From positions 229,549,556-229,613,555 of the forward strand of contig OX336398.1 of NCBI GenBank assembly GCA_946902985.2: DNA of 64,000 bases, in the 5' to 3' direction. Below, piece after piece: positions 10,888-20,943 of the stretch. The first letter of the stretch is position 1, and every line of letters begins with the position of its first letter. The translations under genes were made by a program, and so were the position numbers. The notes below the pieces were generated by a model, which searched no databases, had not been told where the DNA came from, and saw nothing but the letters and a program-made list of their open reading frames with translations. The stretch is from Meconema thalassinum. Lineage: Eukaryota; Arthropoda; Insecta; Orthoptera; Tettigoniidae.

Positions 10888-10978
10888 TTTTAGCCTATTT
10901 TCACTTTATGAAAAAATAGGCTTATGCGTTCACCTTTTGTCCGTGTGTGTGTGCGTATTTGTGTGTGATGAGAGATAT

Positions 10979-11027
<49 letters not shown>

Positions 11028-12446
11028 CTAATAACTTCTAAACGGCAGGAGCGATTTCAATGAAACTCGGTGTGGTCATAGCACCATTTTGGCCGGCCCC
11101 AACCGTGCTCTTAAAATTTTCTTACGCCTCATCAATCCAACATGGCGACTGTGCGAAATATTTCCCCAGCATTCAATATCTCCGAAACTGATACCGAGAT
11201 CACCCTGAAATTTTGTGCGGTGATAAACGAATATACTAGAAGTTCACCTATGTGACTTTCGAAAACCTGGTAACTGCAAAACCAAGATGGCAGCCAAGCG
11301 AAGTTGCGACTTTTAAATAGACGTTTCCCGCGATTTAACCAACCAAACGCAATGAAACATGGTACAGTATATGCTTATACACATTGTAATGCACCGACAT
11401 CTAACTTCGTTCAATTGCTTACATAACCTCAAGATGGCGGCTGAGCGAAATATTTCACTGGTATTCTATATCTCCGAAACTATTACTGATATCACCCTGA
11501 AATGGTGTATGGCGATAAACGGTACTACTGGACGTTCATCTATGAGACATTTAAAAATCTGTTAACTACAAAACAAACATGGCGGCCAAGCGAAGTTGAA
11601 AGACTTAAATAGACTTTTCTCGCGATTTAATTATCCAAACGCAATGGAATTTGGTACAGCAAATGTTTATACACATTGAAATGCACTGGTATCTAATTTA
11701 GTTCAATATTTACATAACCTCAAGAAGGCGGCTGTTCGAATTTTAAAATTAAGTTTTTATTTCTTGTGTCGTAATCATGCGATCAAAGTCAAAGTTTGAA
11801 TAATGAACCTACCCAATAATTTTCCTTTAATAGTACATAACTCTATGGCCTATACATTTAACAATCCAACATGACGGCCATCTGATTTATTTAGACGGTT
11901 CTCAATATCTACAAATCTATTACAGCAATCAAACTGAAATTCTTTATGTTCATAGGGGCTATGGACTTAAGTTCACCTATAGGACTTTCAATAACCTGTT
12001 GATCCCAAATCCAACATGGCGGCGACGCGAGTTATAAATATTCACATGGACGTTTCTCGCAATTTAACCATCCGAGTGCAGTGAAACTTGGTACAGTAAA
12101 TCCTTATACAAATGTTAATCAACTGGCATCTAATTTATTTCAATTGTTTCCATAAACACAAGATGGCAGCTATGCTAAATTTTAAAATCTCGTTTTTACT
12201 TCTTGTGTCCTAATCATGCGATTGAAGTTTGAATGCTACACGTACACAATAAGCTTCATGTAACAGTACATAACTCTAAGATCTACATAATATAAAATCC
12301 AACATGGCGACCATCTGAAATACTTAGTCGGTTCTCAATATCTACGAATCTATTACAGCAATCAAACTGTAATTTTGTTTGTTGATAGGGGCAATTAACA
12401 TAAGTAGGATATATGGAAAATAGCCTTTAGTTCTTCACGGATTATT
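10888..12446 (+). mobile_element. Helentron-like repeat R1, copy b
   Basis: 5' end TTTTAGCCTATTTTCA paired with TGAAAAAATAGGCTTATG a few bases on. Then a (GT)n tract at 10983-11024, the line CTAATAACTTCTAAACGGC, and three to four degenerate units built on an AACATGGCGGC line and a TTTCTCGCGATTTAACCATCC line. Near the 3' end GGAAAATAGCCTTTAG is followed by TTCTTCACGGA. Layout is a 5' terminal motif, its inverse near the 3' end, then a short 3' stem-loop, with tandem units between. This is the arrangement described for Helentron/HINE (Helitron2-type) nonautonomous elements. Assignment is inferred from structure only. Confidence 0.55.
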
Positions 12447-13083
12447 ATTAAGTTTTATTTACATATGAATGTTAATGTTGCATTTATAATTTATTTTTTT
12501 TAATATTATTTTCGTTATCGCGATCTTAAGATTATAAAATTATTAAAATTGTTACTTTAATAATTATCTTTATTACTAATTTATCATGCATATTTATTTA
12601 TAAATCTAATTTTTATTATATTTTTTATTTTAATTGTTTCTATTTTTTTATATCAACCACTTGAGGTCAAGGAGATAGGGAAATAACATTTGATTTCAGA
12701 AATTTTAAAATTTCTAAAGACAATTCGGTGAAATATGGCTGAAAGGTACAACCATCTTTGACAAATTAAATTGGGGCAGATGACCTCGCTGTTTCGCTCT
12801 TTAAAACAACAATAACTAATGAGCTAACAATATAAATTTTCCTGTTAGTTTAACATACTGACCACTGACTTATAAGGCGTTAATTTATTTCTTGGAAAAG
12901 AACAATAATTAAAGGATTATTAATGTATGACTCCATTGCGTCAGTCTTTTCATGATTTGAATCAAGAAACACCGGATCTTCATGAAGTGGAACTATCCCT
13001 TTTTACATCATATGCCGGAGTTTACATGAAGTAACTAGAATTTTCATGAAAGAACAGATTTCACTATCTGATTACGATGATGA
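12447..13083. other. extremely AT-rich spacer
   Basis: 12447-12660 is almost pure A/T. No gene or repeat boundary was seen. Ends in a GAT-rich tract that is the tail of the next element. Confidence 0.5.
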
Positions 13084-13800
13084 CGATGATGATAATAATT
13101 GTTTTTAAGGGGCCTAGCATCTAGGTTATCGGCCCCTAATGGATTGGGTGATAGTGAAAGATGAGATGAGAATGATAACTATAACTAATACTAGCTACAG
13201 ACTTGCATACTAGAAGAAGAAATGGTAAACAAATAAAGGATAAGGAGAAAAAAAGAGGGAAGAAAAGAAATGCCCTCAACCCTCGACGAATGAGGTTTTA
13301 GGGACTTGGAAGGAAGGAGAGCCATGAAAGGCAGATAGGAAAGGGAAAGAGGAAGAGGTCAGAGGAAAAAGGGGACAAAACGGACCTAGCTCATGAATCC
13401 CTCGGGGTTGCCAACTCCCAAACTCACCAGCCGTGAGCCTTTCAGGGTGTAGCACTATTTAGGGTGCACCAGAAGTGGTGGGGCTACACACACCCTGCCT
13501 CCTTGAGGGCCTTGTGCAGAAGGCAGGAGATAACATGAAAAGAAAAAAAGGCTGACCCCTCGAAGAATGAGGGTATCAGGAAAGATAAGACAAGGGCCAA
13601 TTAATGCAGGAAAATGAAAGACTCCCTAGGCCTCGGATACCCTAATACCGTCGGGATCGGAAGAGAACAAGAGTTGACCAAGAGAGTTCGACAGGAAAGA
13701 AGACGGAGAGGAGCCGGCACAAGTAAGTGGAAGCAATGCCGGACTCAGCTGGGGTCCCGTGGTCGCCAACCCACGTCCCTCTAGATGTGAGCCCCTGGAG
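13084..13800 (-). mobile_element. repeat family H (~0.7 kb), reverse copy
   Basis: On the minus strand it starts near GGGGCTCACATCTAGAGGGA then GTTGGCGACCACGGGACCCC, and has CATTCTTCGAGGGTTGAGGG twice. It ends GGGGCCGATAACCTAGATGC then TAGGCCCC followed by (ATC)n. Two forward copies lie at 32.5 and 52.2 kb with the same order of landmarks. The 3' simple tail suggests retroposition. No reading frame is conserved among the copies and no tRNA-like promoter was seen. Confidence 0.7.
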
Positions 13801-13857
13801 GAATCTGACTACGACATATATATAGGCTACGTCTCTTGTCAAAATGTTGATTGTTGA

Positions 13858-14230
13858 TTCGTTTTAGGGGTTTAGTGACATCCTGGTAATTTAGCGCCCT
13901 GTGTTTGTGTGTGTGGGTATAGAATTTGTCTGATAAGCTGTGTTATTCTGGTGACTATTATTGTTCTTGTGTTTGTAAATTGGTTGAGGATTGGGAAGGA
14001 GGCGGCCGTTGCCTTAAGTTGCTAACCAAGCTGGCATTTGCCTAGAGTAGAAGTGGGAATCCATGGAAAACCACTTTCAGGATGGCTGAGGTGGGAATTG
14101 AACCCATCTCTTGCCAGTAGACCCCATTCCATCCCTCAGACAAGAATTACATTTCTTGGCAGAGCCGGAAATCAACACCGCGTCTCCACAGTGACATCCA
14201 TCAGTGCTAACCACTACGCTAAATAATACT
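13858..14230 (-). mobile_element. tRNA-derived SINE-C
   Basis: On the minus strand: head GCGTAGTGGTTAGCACTGATG (A-box-like TAGTGGTTAGCACTG), body GGCTCTGCCAAGAAATG, B-box-like GGTTCAATTCCCACC, then CATCCTGAAAGTGGTTTTCC and GCAAATGCCAGCTTGG. The 3' portion (CACAAACACAGGGCGCTAAA) resembles the tail of SINE-A, suggesting the two families share a 3' end. Confidence 0.7.
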
Positions 14231-14343
14231 AGGGTCAAGGATGGGGTACATGTCCAGGGTTTGTAAGAATGTACTATCCCAGCATTAGCTTGGACGTGTT
14301 GTGGGGAAAGACCTAGGAACTAACACCACCCAACTGTCAGTGC

Positions 14344-15114
14344 AAAGCGGCTTCGGTGGCGTAGCTGGTAGCATGCTGAGTTTCTATGCCCAAGATCGCG
14401 GGTTCAAACCCGGCCGAAGTCGTCGGATTTTTACGAGCGTTAAAATGCCTTAGTATGCCTTCCTTCGGAGGGGAAGTAAAGCCGGCGGCCCCATGTCATA
14501 GATTTACGGCATGTAAAAGAACCTTCCACTAATTACATTTGTGTGTTGCTAAATTATAGGTTATATTTGACTAACGTTCTTATGTTCCAACGTTCTTCAC
14601 CTGGATCCGATTGCGGTGCCATCTAGTAACCAAGTTCTGAATTAGGTGTCGTTGACCGTGGCGTTAGGTAGCAAAAGCAGGAACCACTTGAAAATTGAAT
14701 TGCTGCAGTCCTTACTTGAATTAAGTCCGGATCCGTGTATAAATGATTAGGACGCTAGGCTTTGGTCCAAAGTGCCCCGGGTTCGATTCCCGGCCGAAAA
14801 ATCAGGGATTTTAATCTCCTGGGGTTAATTCCCGTGGCTCGGTGACTGGGTGTATGTGACGTCTTCATCATCACTTCGTCCTCATTACGACGCGCAGGTC
14901 ACCCACAGCCGAAAGACCGGCACTTGGCCTCTCCGGAGACCACACGATCATTATTATTATTATTATTATTACTTGAATTAAAAACAGATAACGCACACTA
15001 CTAGTCATTACAATTAACACCGGTTATCATACAGATTCTACACACACCCAAAGTACAGGGGGATTCATGACCGCGTTGTCGCAGACCCTAAACTGAGGAA
15101 CCAACCAATCATAT
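14344..15114 (+). mobile_element. SINE-A, full copy interrupted by SINE-B
   Basis: The head GGCTTCGGTGGCGTAGCTGG contains an A-box-like TGGCGTAGCTGG. B-box-like GGGTTCAAACCCGGCC follows about 50 nt later. The family 3' block (GACCGCGTTGTCGCAGACCC then TAAACTGAGGAACCAACC) ends it. Flanks TGTCAGTGC (14335) and TGTCTGTGC (15115) are a likely 9-bp target duplication with one mismatch. A second SINE sits inside at 14725-14968. Confidence 0.85.
14725..14968 (+). mobile_element. SINE-B nested in SINE-A with a perfect 13-bp target duplication
   Basis: Flanked by TTACTTGAATTAA at 14712-14724 and again at 14969-14981. The head has GGACGCTAGGCTTTGGTCC and B-box-like GGGTTCGATTCCCGGCC, the body continues with TCCCGTGGCTCGGTGACTGG, and the tail is (ATT)n. 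This is a tRNA-derived SINE mobilised by a LINE. It must be younger than the host SINE-A copy. Confidence 0.9.
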
Positions 15115-15619
15115 TGTCTGTGCGAGGACTCAAACCTCCGGATTTGCTGTCATAATGCGCGATTGAACACGTGCACCTACCCCATGGGGCACTTATTTTC
15201 TCAACAGAGTGGGATATCGAACCAAGACTTCTGGATCTCTGACACCACAAAATACAGTCCTGATAGGAGAAAGCACAATGCGTGGTTTCTGGCATCTCAT
15301 CACTTACCAACTTTGGGACTCGGTACAGGGAACGCTACGTAAATTACGACACAGTTCACTTGCTTGTGGCGGTCCAACTATGCCAAGTACACACCAGAGT
15401 TCGCGCTTGACGCATACTTCTCCAAATGTGTGGGTGGAGCTTGCTCCCATGTCACCAGCACTTGAATCTCGCGAGCACATAATGTGGTGCTTTTTATGTG
15501 CGCACTCGGATTGTCTCGGCATCGCTCGGCAGCAGACGAGAGACGCCAACTATCAGCTACCGACATGTCTGTAGGCGACATGTCATTTTCCTTTATTATT
15601 TATTCATATTTGATTATTA
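15115..15619. other. unassigned; possible SINE head on minus strand
   Basis: At 15124-15186 the minus strand reads as a tRNA-like head (CCATGGGGTAGGTGCACGTG with GGAGGTTTGAGTCCTCG). The rest shows no repeat match within the window and no coding motif. Confidence 0.35.
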
Positions 15620-17263
15620 TCTTATTATATGACTCGCAACCCGGCCCGGCTTCGCCCGGGAACAGTTGTGAATGCACTACGTGATAAGCGCTTGTTTATG
15701 ATGTCAATGAACAATGATCTATATCCGTTATATGTCTTGGCATGATGGGTTAAAATCACTGACTGGACTATTAACTATATTATCATGGAGATGCATGTGC
15801 AACAAATTCTTGTCAGACGTAATTTAGGAATGGCGAGGTGCATGGAACACAAATCCCCCTTCCGTCCAATTTAATACACTTATAGTGGACGATAAAGTAT
15901 ATTGAATATAGAGATGTGCTTTCGGGTACGTTTTTGTAGAACTTTTCATGCTGAACAATTATTACACTCATTGTATATTGATAATTTAACGGTTTGCCCA
16001 GCGTAAGCTTAAAAAGCGCACGGACGCCAGGAATGTTTTCGACTTTCTCTCTGAAATCGTCACTGCTTGGCTTCCTTCGATCATAAATAAATTATTTTCT
16101 ACAGAAACCTTCCTCGAGGCATCCTTTACAGAATGGTGAAAACCGCATTAAAATCCATGCAGTGGTTCTCGAGATTACCCGTGACATCCAAGAATCGGGG
16201 ACTCTGTTTTATACTAAGTAGAGATTATACGCCAAGCAGTATAATTTAATATAATCCCCCTTCCGTCCAATCTTAAATTGACTGTGAATTTTGCGGAACG
16301 AAAAGTTCACAGGCGAAATGAGAGTTGCACTTCCAGGGAATGGCGAGGTGAATGAAACTCAAATCCCCCTTCCGTCCAATCTTAACTTGACTGTGTTTTA
16401 CAGGCGAAATGAAGAAAACCCGAGTTGCACTTACAGGGAAACTCCAAACACAACCACCCTTCTCAGAAGTCTTAACTCGACTGGACGGTTTGCTGCTGGC
16501 TGTATCTGGGGCAATAGGTTCGCCCGCTAGCTAGCCTTTAACAGGGATGATAGACTCGCCCTTAGCTAGCTCGTAAACTGTCGCCTCAGTAACTGAATGG
16601 ACATGGTTGGAAGAAATTAAAATGTAAAAACACTTATAGTGGGCGATGTATTGAAGATAGAGATATGCTCTCGCGGACTTTTTTGTAGAACGTTTCATGC
16701 TGAACAATTCTTACACTCATAGTATATAGATATTTTTAACGGTTTGCCCAGCGTAAGCTTACAAAGCGCTCGGACGCCAGTTTTTTTTTTCGACTTTTCC
16801 ACTGAAATCGTTACTTCTCGGCTTCCTTTGATCATAAATAAATTATTTTCTACAGAAATCATCTTCTTTGCAGAATGGTGAAAACCGCATCAAAATCCTT
16901 CCAGAGGTTCTCGAGTTTACCCGTAACATTCAAGAATCGGGGACTTTGTTTTATACTAAGTAGAGATACGCTAAGGTGTATGTTTCACAAAACTCAAGCT
17001 CCTAAACCAGAGGGAGCTAGGAGGTGTGGTTTGTACCAAAATCTTCCAAGACGTCTCAATAGTACAGGAAAAAACTTGAATTTCTTGAAAAGCCAAAGGA
17101 AATATATGTATTTGTTTCTAAAGTGCTTTTAAAGAAATAACAAGACGATAGCCCTGGCAGATCTGTGTCGCGTACAATCGCATTGCACTAGGTCCTGGCG
17201 GGTAGTCTATAAACATTGGACGCATACAACCCATACGTGAGAGTTCTCGCATGGGTCCGCTAG
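15620..17263 (+). mobile_element. candidate nonautonomous Helitron
   Basis: 5' end TCTTATTATATGACTCGC preceded by A. The 3' end is a hairpin CCCATACGTGAGAGTTCTCG then CATGGG (17230-17255), followed by TCCG and terminal CTAG, then T. Rolling-circle Helitrons start with TC, end in a hairpin plus CTRR, and insert between A and T without target duplication, so all four expectations are met. The interior has a ~360-bp segment present twice (15875-16236 and 16630-16985; landmarks GTTTGCCCAGCGTAAGCTTA and GAATCGGGGACT). No RepHel frame is present, so it would need a helper. Confidence 0.6.
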
Positions 17264-17269
17264 TTGTTA

Positions 17270-17755
17270 TTATTTTCGTTTTGGTCGTCTAGGGACCACG
17301 AGCCAATTTCAATGCTTTGTCCTTTGCTCTTCCTTCTTCTTCCTCCAGTATTCCTTTATCATCTCACTATGTTTCCTCTTCCTTTCCTCGGACCATTTCC
17401 AGCCGGTATTCTTTCCCTTCCTCCCTTGGATTCCTTCCATTTTTAGCACTTTTCGCCTAAAAATATATCTCTGTGGTGTATCTTATTCTCTGATATTGTT
17501 TCTTTCCCAATCCTTTTTGACTTGTTGTACCCAGGTTGTTGTTCCACAGGAATGTGTTACCCTACGGTCGTCCATCCTGTAGCAATCTCCTCTTCCGTAT
17601 TGTTTCTGATATGTTTTCTATTTTTCGATATATTTCATCATTACTTCTTAATTTCCAGAATTGTGCAGTTTTTAAAGGACCGAGTATTTTGCGTAGAATT
17701 CATTTTCTACTACTCCTAATTTATACAATTTGTAGTTCATATTGTTATTATTATT
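17270..17755 (-). pseudogene. LINE-X C-terminal fragment
   Basis: The minus strand reads, through several frame breaks, NEFYAKYSVL-type and GWKWSEERKRKHSEMIKEYW then RKKKEEQRTKH. The last block matches RTWTEDQRKHVSELMKAYW at 8.2 kb. It abuts the 3' end of the Helitron candidate. Confidence 0.55.
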
Positions 17756-18317
17756 ATTACAGGCCATAGTGGCCGAGAACACTAACATGCTACCTCGTTT
17801 ACCACAGTAAGTTTTCTGACGGGTTTACATGTATTATTTTCTTGGATGACAGAGACTGTCTGTGGGTTTCACTGTAGGTTTGGTAGTGTTTTGTAGAGTT
17901 TGCATATTTCGATCAGATTAGGCTTGCTTGACGAATGTAACATGCCATGTCTTCTTCTTCTTCTTCCTCTTCAATAGTCCACAACAATATATAAATCTTA
18001 ATCATATGTATTTTTTTCTGGTTATTTTTCACATATTCCAGTGATTGGAATGACTTGTGTTTACCGATTGAAAGCTAGTATATAAATTGTTAATATGGCA
18101 ACACTGTTGAATGGCTTCAAAGCTAACTTAATCTTTATCGACAATTCGTTTTCTTTCCAGAAATTATGCTGAGAATGTGTTAGCGGATACTCTACCGCTT
18201 CTCAGAAATATTAAATCCCACAGCCCTTCGCCTCTATTACCTCTCGATAATCCAGGCCATTGCAAACTACGGCCCTCCCATTTGGACAACTTGTTACCCG
18301 TCAAATAGCTATACTCT
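17756..18317. other. unassigned; CTT-rich tract at 17950
   Basis: A short segment at 17761-17805 is flanked by ACAG and GTAAGTTT but looks like a SINE head fragment (GGCCGAGAACACTAACATGC). Otherwise nothing was recognised. Confidence 0.35.
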
Positions 18318-18605
18318 TGTGCGAAGCTAAATCATAGGTTAGATTTGACTAACGCTCTTAGGTTCCAACGTTCGTCACCAGGAGCCAACTGCGGTGGCAT
18401 CAAGGAACCAAGTTCAAAACTAGTTGACGTTAATGGTGGCGTTTGGTAGGGAAAGTAGAAACTACTTGAGAATTCAATGTCTGTAGTCCTTACGCACTAA
18501 TACAGTCATCACAATTAACACCGGTTATCACACAGATTCTAGACACACCCAAAGTACACGGCGCTACATGACCGTGTTGTCGCAGCCCCTAAACTGAGGA
18601 ACAAA
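18318..18605 (+). mobile_element. SINE-A, 5'-truncated copy
   Basis: Begins in the body (GTGCGAAGCTAAATCATAGG) and ends with the family 3' block GACCGTGTTGTCGCAGCCCC and TAAACTGAGGAAC. No head or B-box. Target duplication not identified. Confidence 0.75.
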
Positions 18606-18639
18606 TCAACCATCTCTTGGAGGAAAGTTAAAATGCGAT

Positions 18640-18868
18640 AGGTTAATTATGTTGACGTCATTCGAGCCACGTCTCCATACAAATTAATTTGTCTTTTCAG
18701 CATCGCGTCAGTAATTTTCTCCAAATGTGTGCATACATCCTGGTTATGCCGTTGTCTGAACTCACCATTCTCTGGACCTAGGATTTTCCTAAAAATCATT
18801 TTCCCTTGGTTTGCAATTTCTCCATCATCCCTTTCTTGTTAATGGCGAGACATATAAAGCTTCTGGTC
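18640..18868 (-). pseudogene. LINE-X fragment
   Basis: A continuous minus-strand frame reads IFRKILGPENGEFRQRHNQ, then KITDAMLKRQINLYGDVARM. These line up with the RILRKIMGAV and MRKRRLTFLGHLYRM blocks at 8.4-8.9 kb. It is about 75 codons, truncated at both ends. Confidence 0.65.
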
Positions 18869-18890
18869 GGATATAATAATAATAATAATA

Positions 18891-19222
18891 ATATCGTATG
18901 GCCTCGGGTGCCGGGTGAAAGCAGCTTGGGCAGCTTGAATATAGAATTTTGTCGTTCCTTAGAGCGCTATGAAAGTCAAGGAGGTTAGATATCCAAGCTT
19001 TCTAGTAGAGAAAGGAGGAACTTTTGTGTTGGCGGAAAATCCCGAGATTAATTTTCCCATTATTAATTACAATATATTCTTTAACATGCCAACAACGTAT
19101 GATATGAATGTCGTAATTATTTTCTCCTTTCAAAAATCACTCACCACAGCCAGGAGCGAACCTGCAAGTTTGGGGTTGGTAGTCCGACACGATAACCACT
19201 CACCCACCGTGCAGGGATGTTT
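18891..19222 (-). mobile_element. tRNA-derived SINE-F, reverse copy
   Basis: On the minus strand: head CACGGTGGGTGAGTGGTTAT, then GTAGTCCGACACGATAAC in plus reading. B-box-like GCAGGTTCGCTCCTGGC, body AAGTGATTTTTGAAAGG, end GCACCCGAGGCCATACGATA followed by (TTA)n. Two forward copies are at 31.7 and 61.5 kb. Confidence 0.8.
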
Positions 19223-19434
19223 GTTATTTGCATTCAAGGATGTACTGTATATCTCTCGTTATGGACATGCTATGTCTTAATATGCCATGCCAATTATACT
19301 CATGCGTGACATAAAGGCTTCCTTTTCTGACATGTTAGGTTTTATCCATTCACCAAGACACTAACATTTTTACACCCGATTGATTATTCCATGAGTCACT
19401 TTGATCTTACTTGGGGCAGGATTAATGTTTGTGA

Positions 19435-19435
<1 letters not shown>

Positions 19436-19471
<36 letters not shown>
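19436..19471. repeat. (ATT)n microsatellite
   Basis: Uninterrupted ATT tract at the 3' end of the LINE-X remnant that continues to the right on the minus strand. It may be that element's tail. Confidence 0.9.
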
Positions 19472-19472
<1 letters not shown>

Positions 19473-19479
19473 CATTTTT

Positions 19480-20430
19480 GCCCTTATGCACAGTGTTTGA
19501 ACTTAAATATAATGATAACACAATTTTCACTTCTCTCCCTTCTTCCTCTTCTCTTCCCAAAATCTCTTCATCCTTTGACTGTTCCTGTTTCCGTTGATCT
19601 GTCCACAATGTTCTTGTCTTCTTCTTTTCATTTACTTTAAATATTGTATTGTTAATTTTGTTCCTGAATTTTCCTCTGCCTCCAATCATTTGCCTGTCGA
19701 TCCCCGCCTGCCTGAAGTCTTCCTCTATTTCATGATACTGATACATGCTACCCCTAGTAGCAAGTTCGTTAATTGGATCACAGTAGGTAAAGCACAGCAC
19801 AAATGGTCCTTTAAAGAAATATTAGCTTTATTGCAGGTCAGAAATATATATATACTACATAATAGGCACACTGTTTCGCAATTCGCACGTCACTGTAACA
19901 CCTCTATCGCACTGGAAACCCCCCCCCCCCAATACACACAGTCCGTCCCTCGCTGGCCAGGTCGCTTTATATAGCGGGGCTGGTGATTGAATGGATGTTT
20001 CCAGAGCAGACCAGGTTTCACGGTTGTTCGAGAATTCCATTACCGGGTGGGCCGCGAAGGTTCGAGACGGTCTCTTTGTTACTGCCTGTCTTCTTGTTGC
20101 GCAAACCGCTGGTAAACACAGGGGCAGGGAGTAGCCCGAGGCGGACTGTGAATCACGCAGCGAGGTGATGAAGCAACCGCGCAGCCGTAACAATACCAAT
20201 TAGTTTTCCTGCTTGAGCTGTTTACTACATCAAAGATCTTCTTCGTAAGTCTGTTGTTGTTCAATCTCTGTATGTGCCCGTAAAAGGTTAGTCTATCTGT
20301 GTACTCGTATAGCTCTTTGGTAGGTCTTGTCATCCATATGTCATCACTGTGTATTGCTCCAAATATTTTTTCTGGGAATTCTGCGTTCTATTTTTTCAGT
20401 TTCTATGATGTCTGATGCTCCAATTGTTGT
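19480..20430 (-). pseudogene. LINE-X C-terminal region split by a solo LTR
   Basis: Upstream part on the minus strand (20193-20430): YTDRLTFYGHIQRLNNNRLT and KKIFDVVNSSSRKTNWY. Downstream part (19480-19741): YHEIEEDFRQAGIDRQMIGG, then LWTDQRKQEQSKDEE. Together they follow the order seen in the intact-order copies at 44.3 and 56.5 kb, where WFTEVEKDLQELGI and WFCEVDKDLQEVGI occupy the join. A 447-bp LTR (19746-20192) separates the two parts, so the LTR landed inside this LINE copy. Confidence 0.7.
19746..20192 (-). mobile_element. solo LTR inserted in LINE-X
   Basis: On the minus strand it starts TGTTACGGCTGCGCGG and ends GGGGTAGCA, with 5-bp flanks GGTAT and TGTAT (one mismatch). A TATA box (CTATATAAAG, 19966-19975) lies mid-element and AATAAA (19827-19832) follows about 140 nt downstream, so promoter and polyadenylation signal are in the expected order. 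There is a C12 tract at 19920. No internal retroelement sequence is next to it, so it is a solo LTR left by recombination. Family not determined; a short LTR with 4-5 bp duplication fits gypsy- or BEL-type. Confidence 0.7.
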
Positions 20431-20870
20431 CATGATAAATTATTATTAGTAATAGTATTCTTATTGTCGCCGCTGTAGAACTTCAAGCTCAGCGCGTCGC
20501 TGACCAGGACCAGAATGACACGTGTCGTTCCTTTACTGAGGAGTAAAAATAAAGAGAAAGCCGGCGAGTAATTGAATACACATCTCCTGGGAGAGCAGAG
20601 TCTGTTGATGAAGTTCCCTAACTCATATGCTCCTCCAGAGAGATTGTAACAGTGTGCAGAAAGTTTCATCTTGTAAATAGAAATCATTTTAGTGAGCTTG
20701 TGTTCCTTGCGGCTCGTTTGCCACTGCGTTGGGAATCTGAATATAGCACGCCGCCACCATCTTGAAAGTCGATAATACAGCTTCTATCCACCTTATTGGA
20801 TAGTGACTAGCATTCTGTGCTATCACCCTGGAGTTCCGCGTTCAATTCCTGGCTCTGTAAACAATTGCAT
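20431..20870. other. unassigned; possible tRNA-like SINE remnant at right end
   Basis: At 20801-20857 the sequence GATAGTGACTAGCATTCTGT ... CGTTCAATTCCTGGCTCTG has A- and B-box-like spacing. The rest shows nothing recognised. Confidence 0.35.
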
Positions 20871-20943
20871 TTTTAGTCTACATTTCACATTTTGTTAAAA
20901 TGAGGAAAAAGTAGACTTACGGGATCGATCCGGGAAAATGTAT
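20871..20943 (+). mobile_element. Helentron-like repeat R2, copy b, left part
   Basis: Starts TTTTTAGTCTACATTTCAC and GAGGAAAAAGTAGACTTACG, then GGATCGATCCGGGAAAATGT. It continues at 30337 after the LTR element: the copy at 58.8 kb runs straight through the same point (GGGAAAATATGTGTCTGTCT on the minus strand). This is therefore the left fragment of the repeat that was the target of the LTR insertion. Confidence 0.8.

Noticed and set aside
14349..14420. Functional tRNA genes at the A/B-box sequences
   Set aside because: Heads lack a closing acceptor stem, are followed by SINE bodies with tails, and recur with target duplications.
17761..17805. Candidate 43-nt exon between ACAG and GTAAGTTT
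   Set aside because: The sequence resembles a tRNA-derived SINE head, and the acceptor tract is an ATT microsatellite.
19855..20199. 114-codon minus-strand frame
   Set aside because: Lies wholly in the solo LTR, spans its TATA box and has no recognisable motif.
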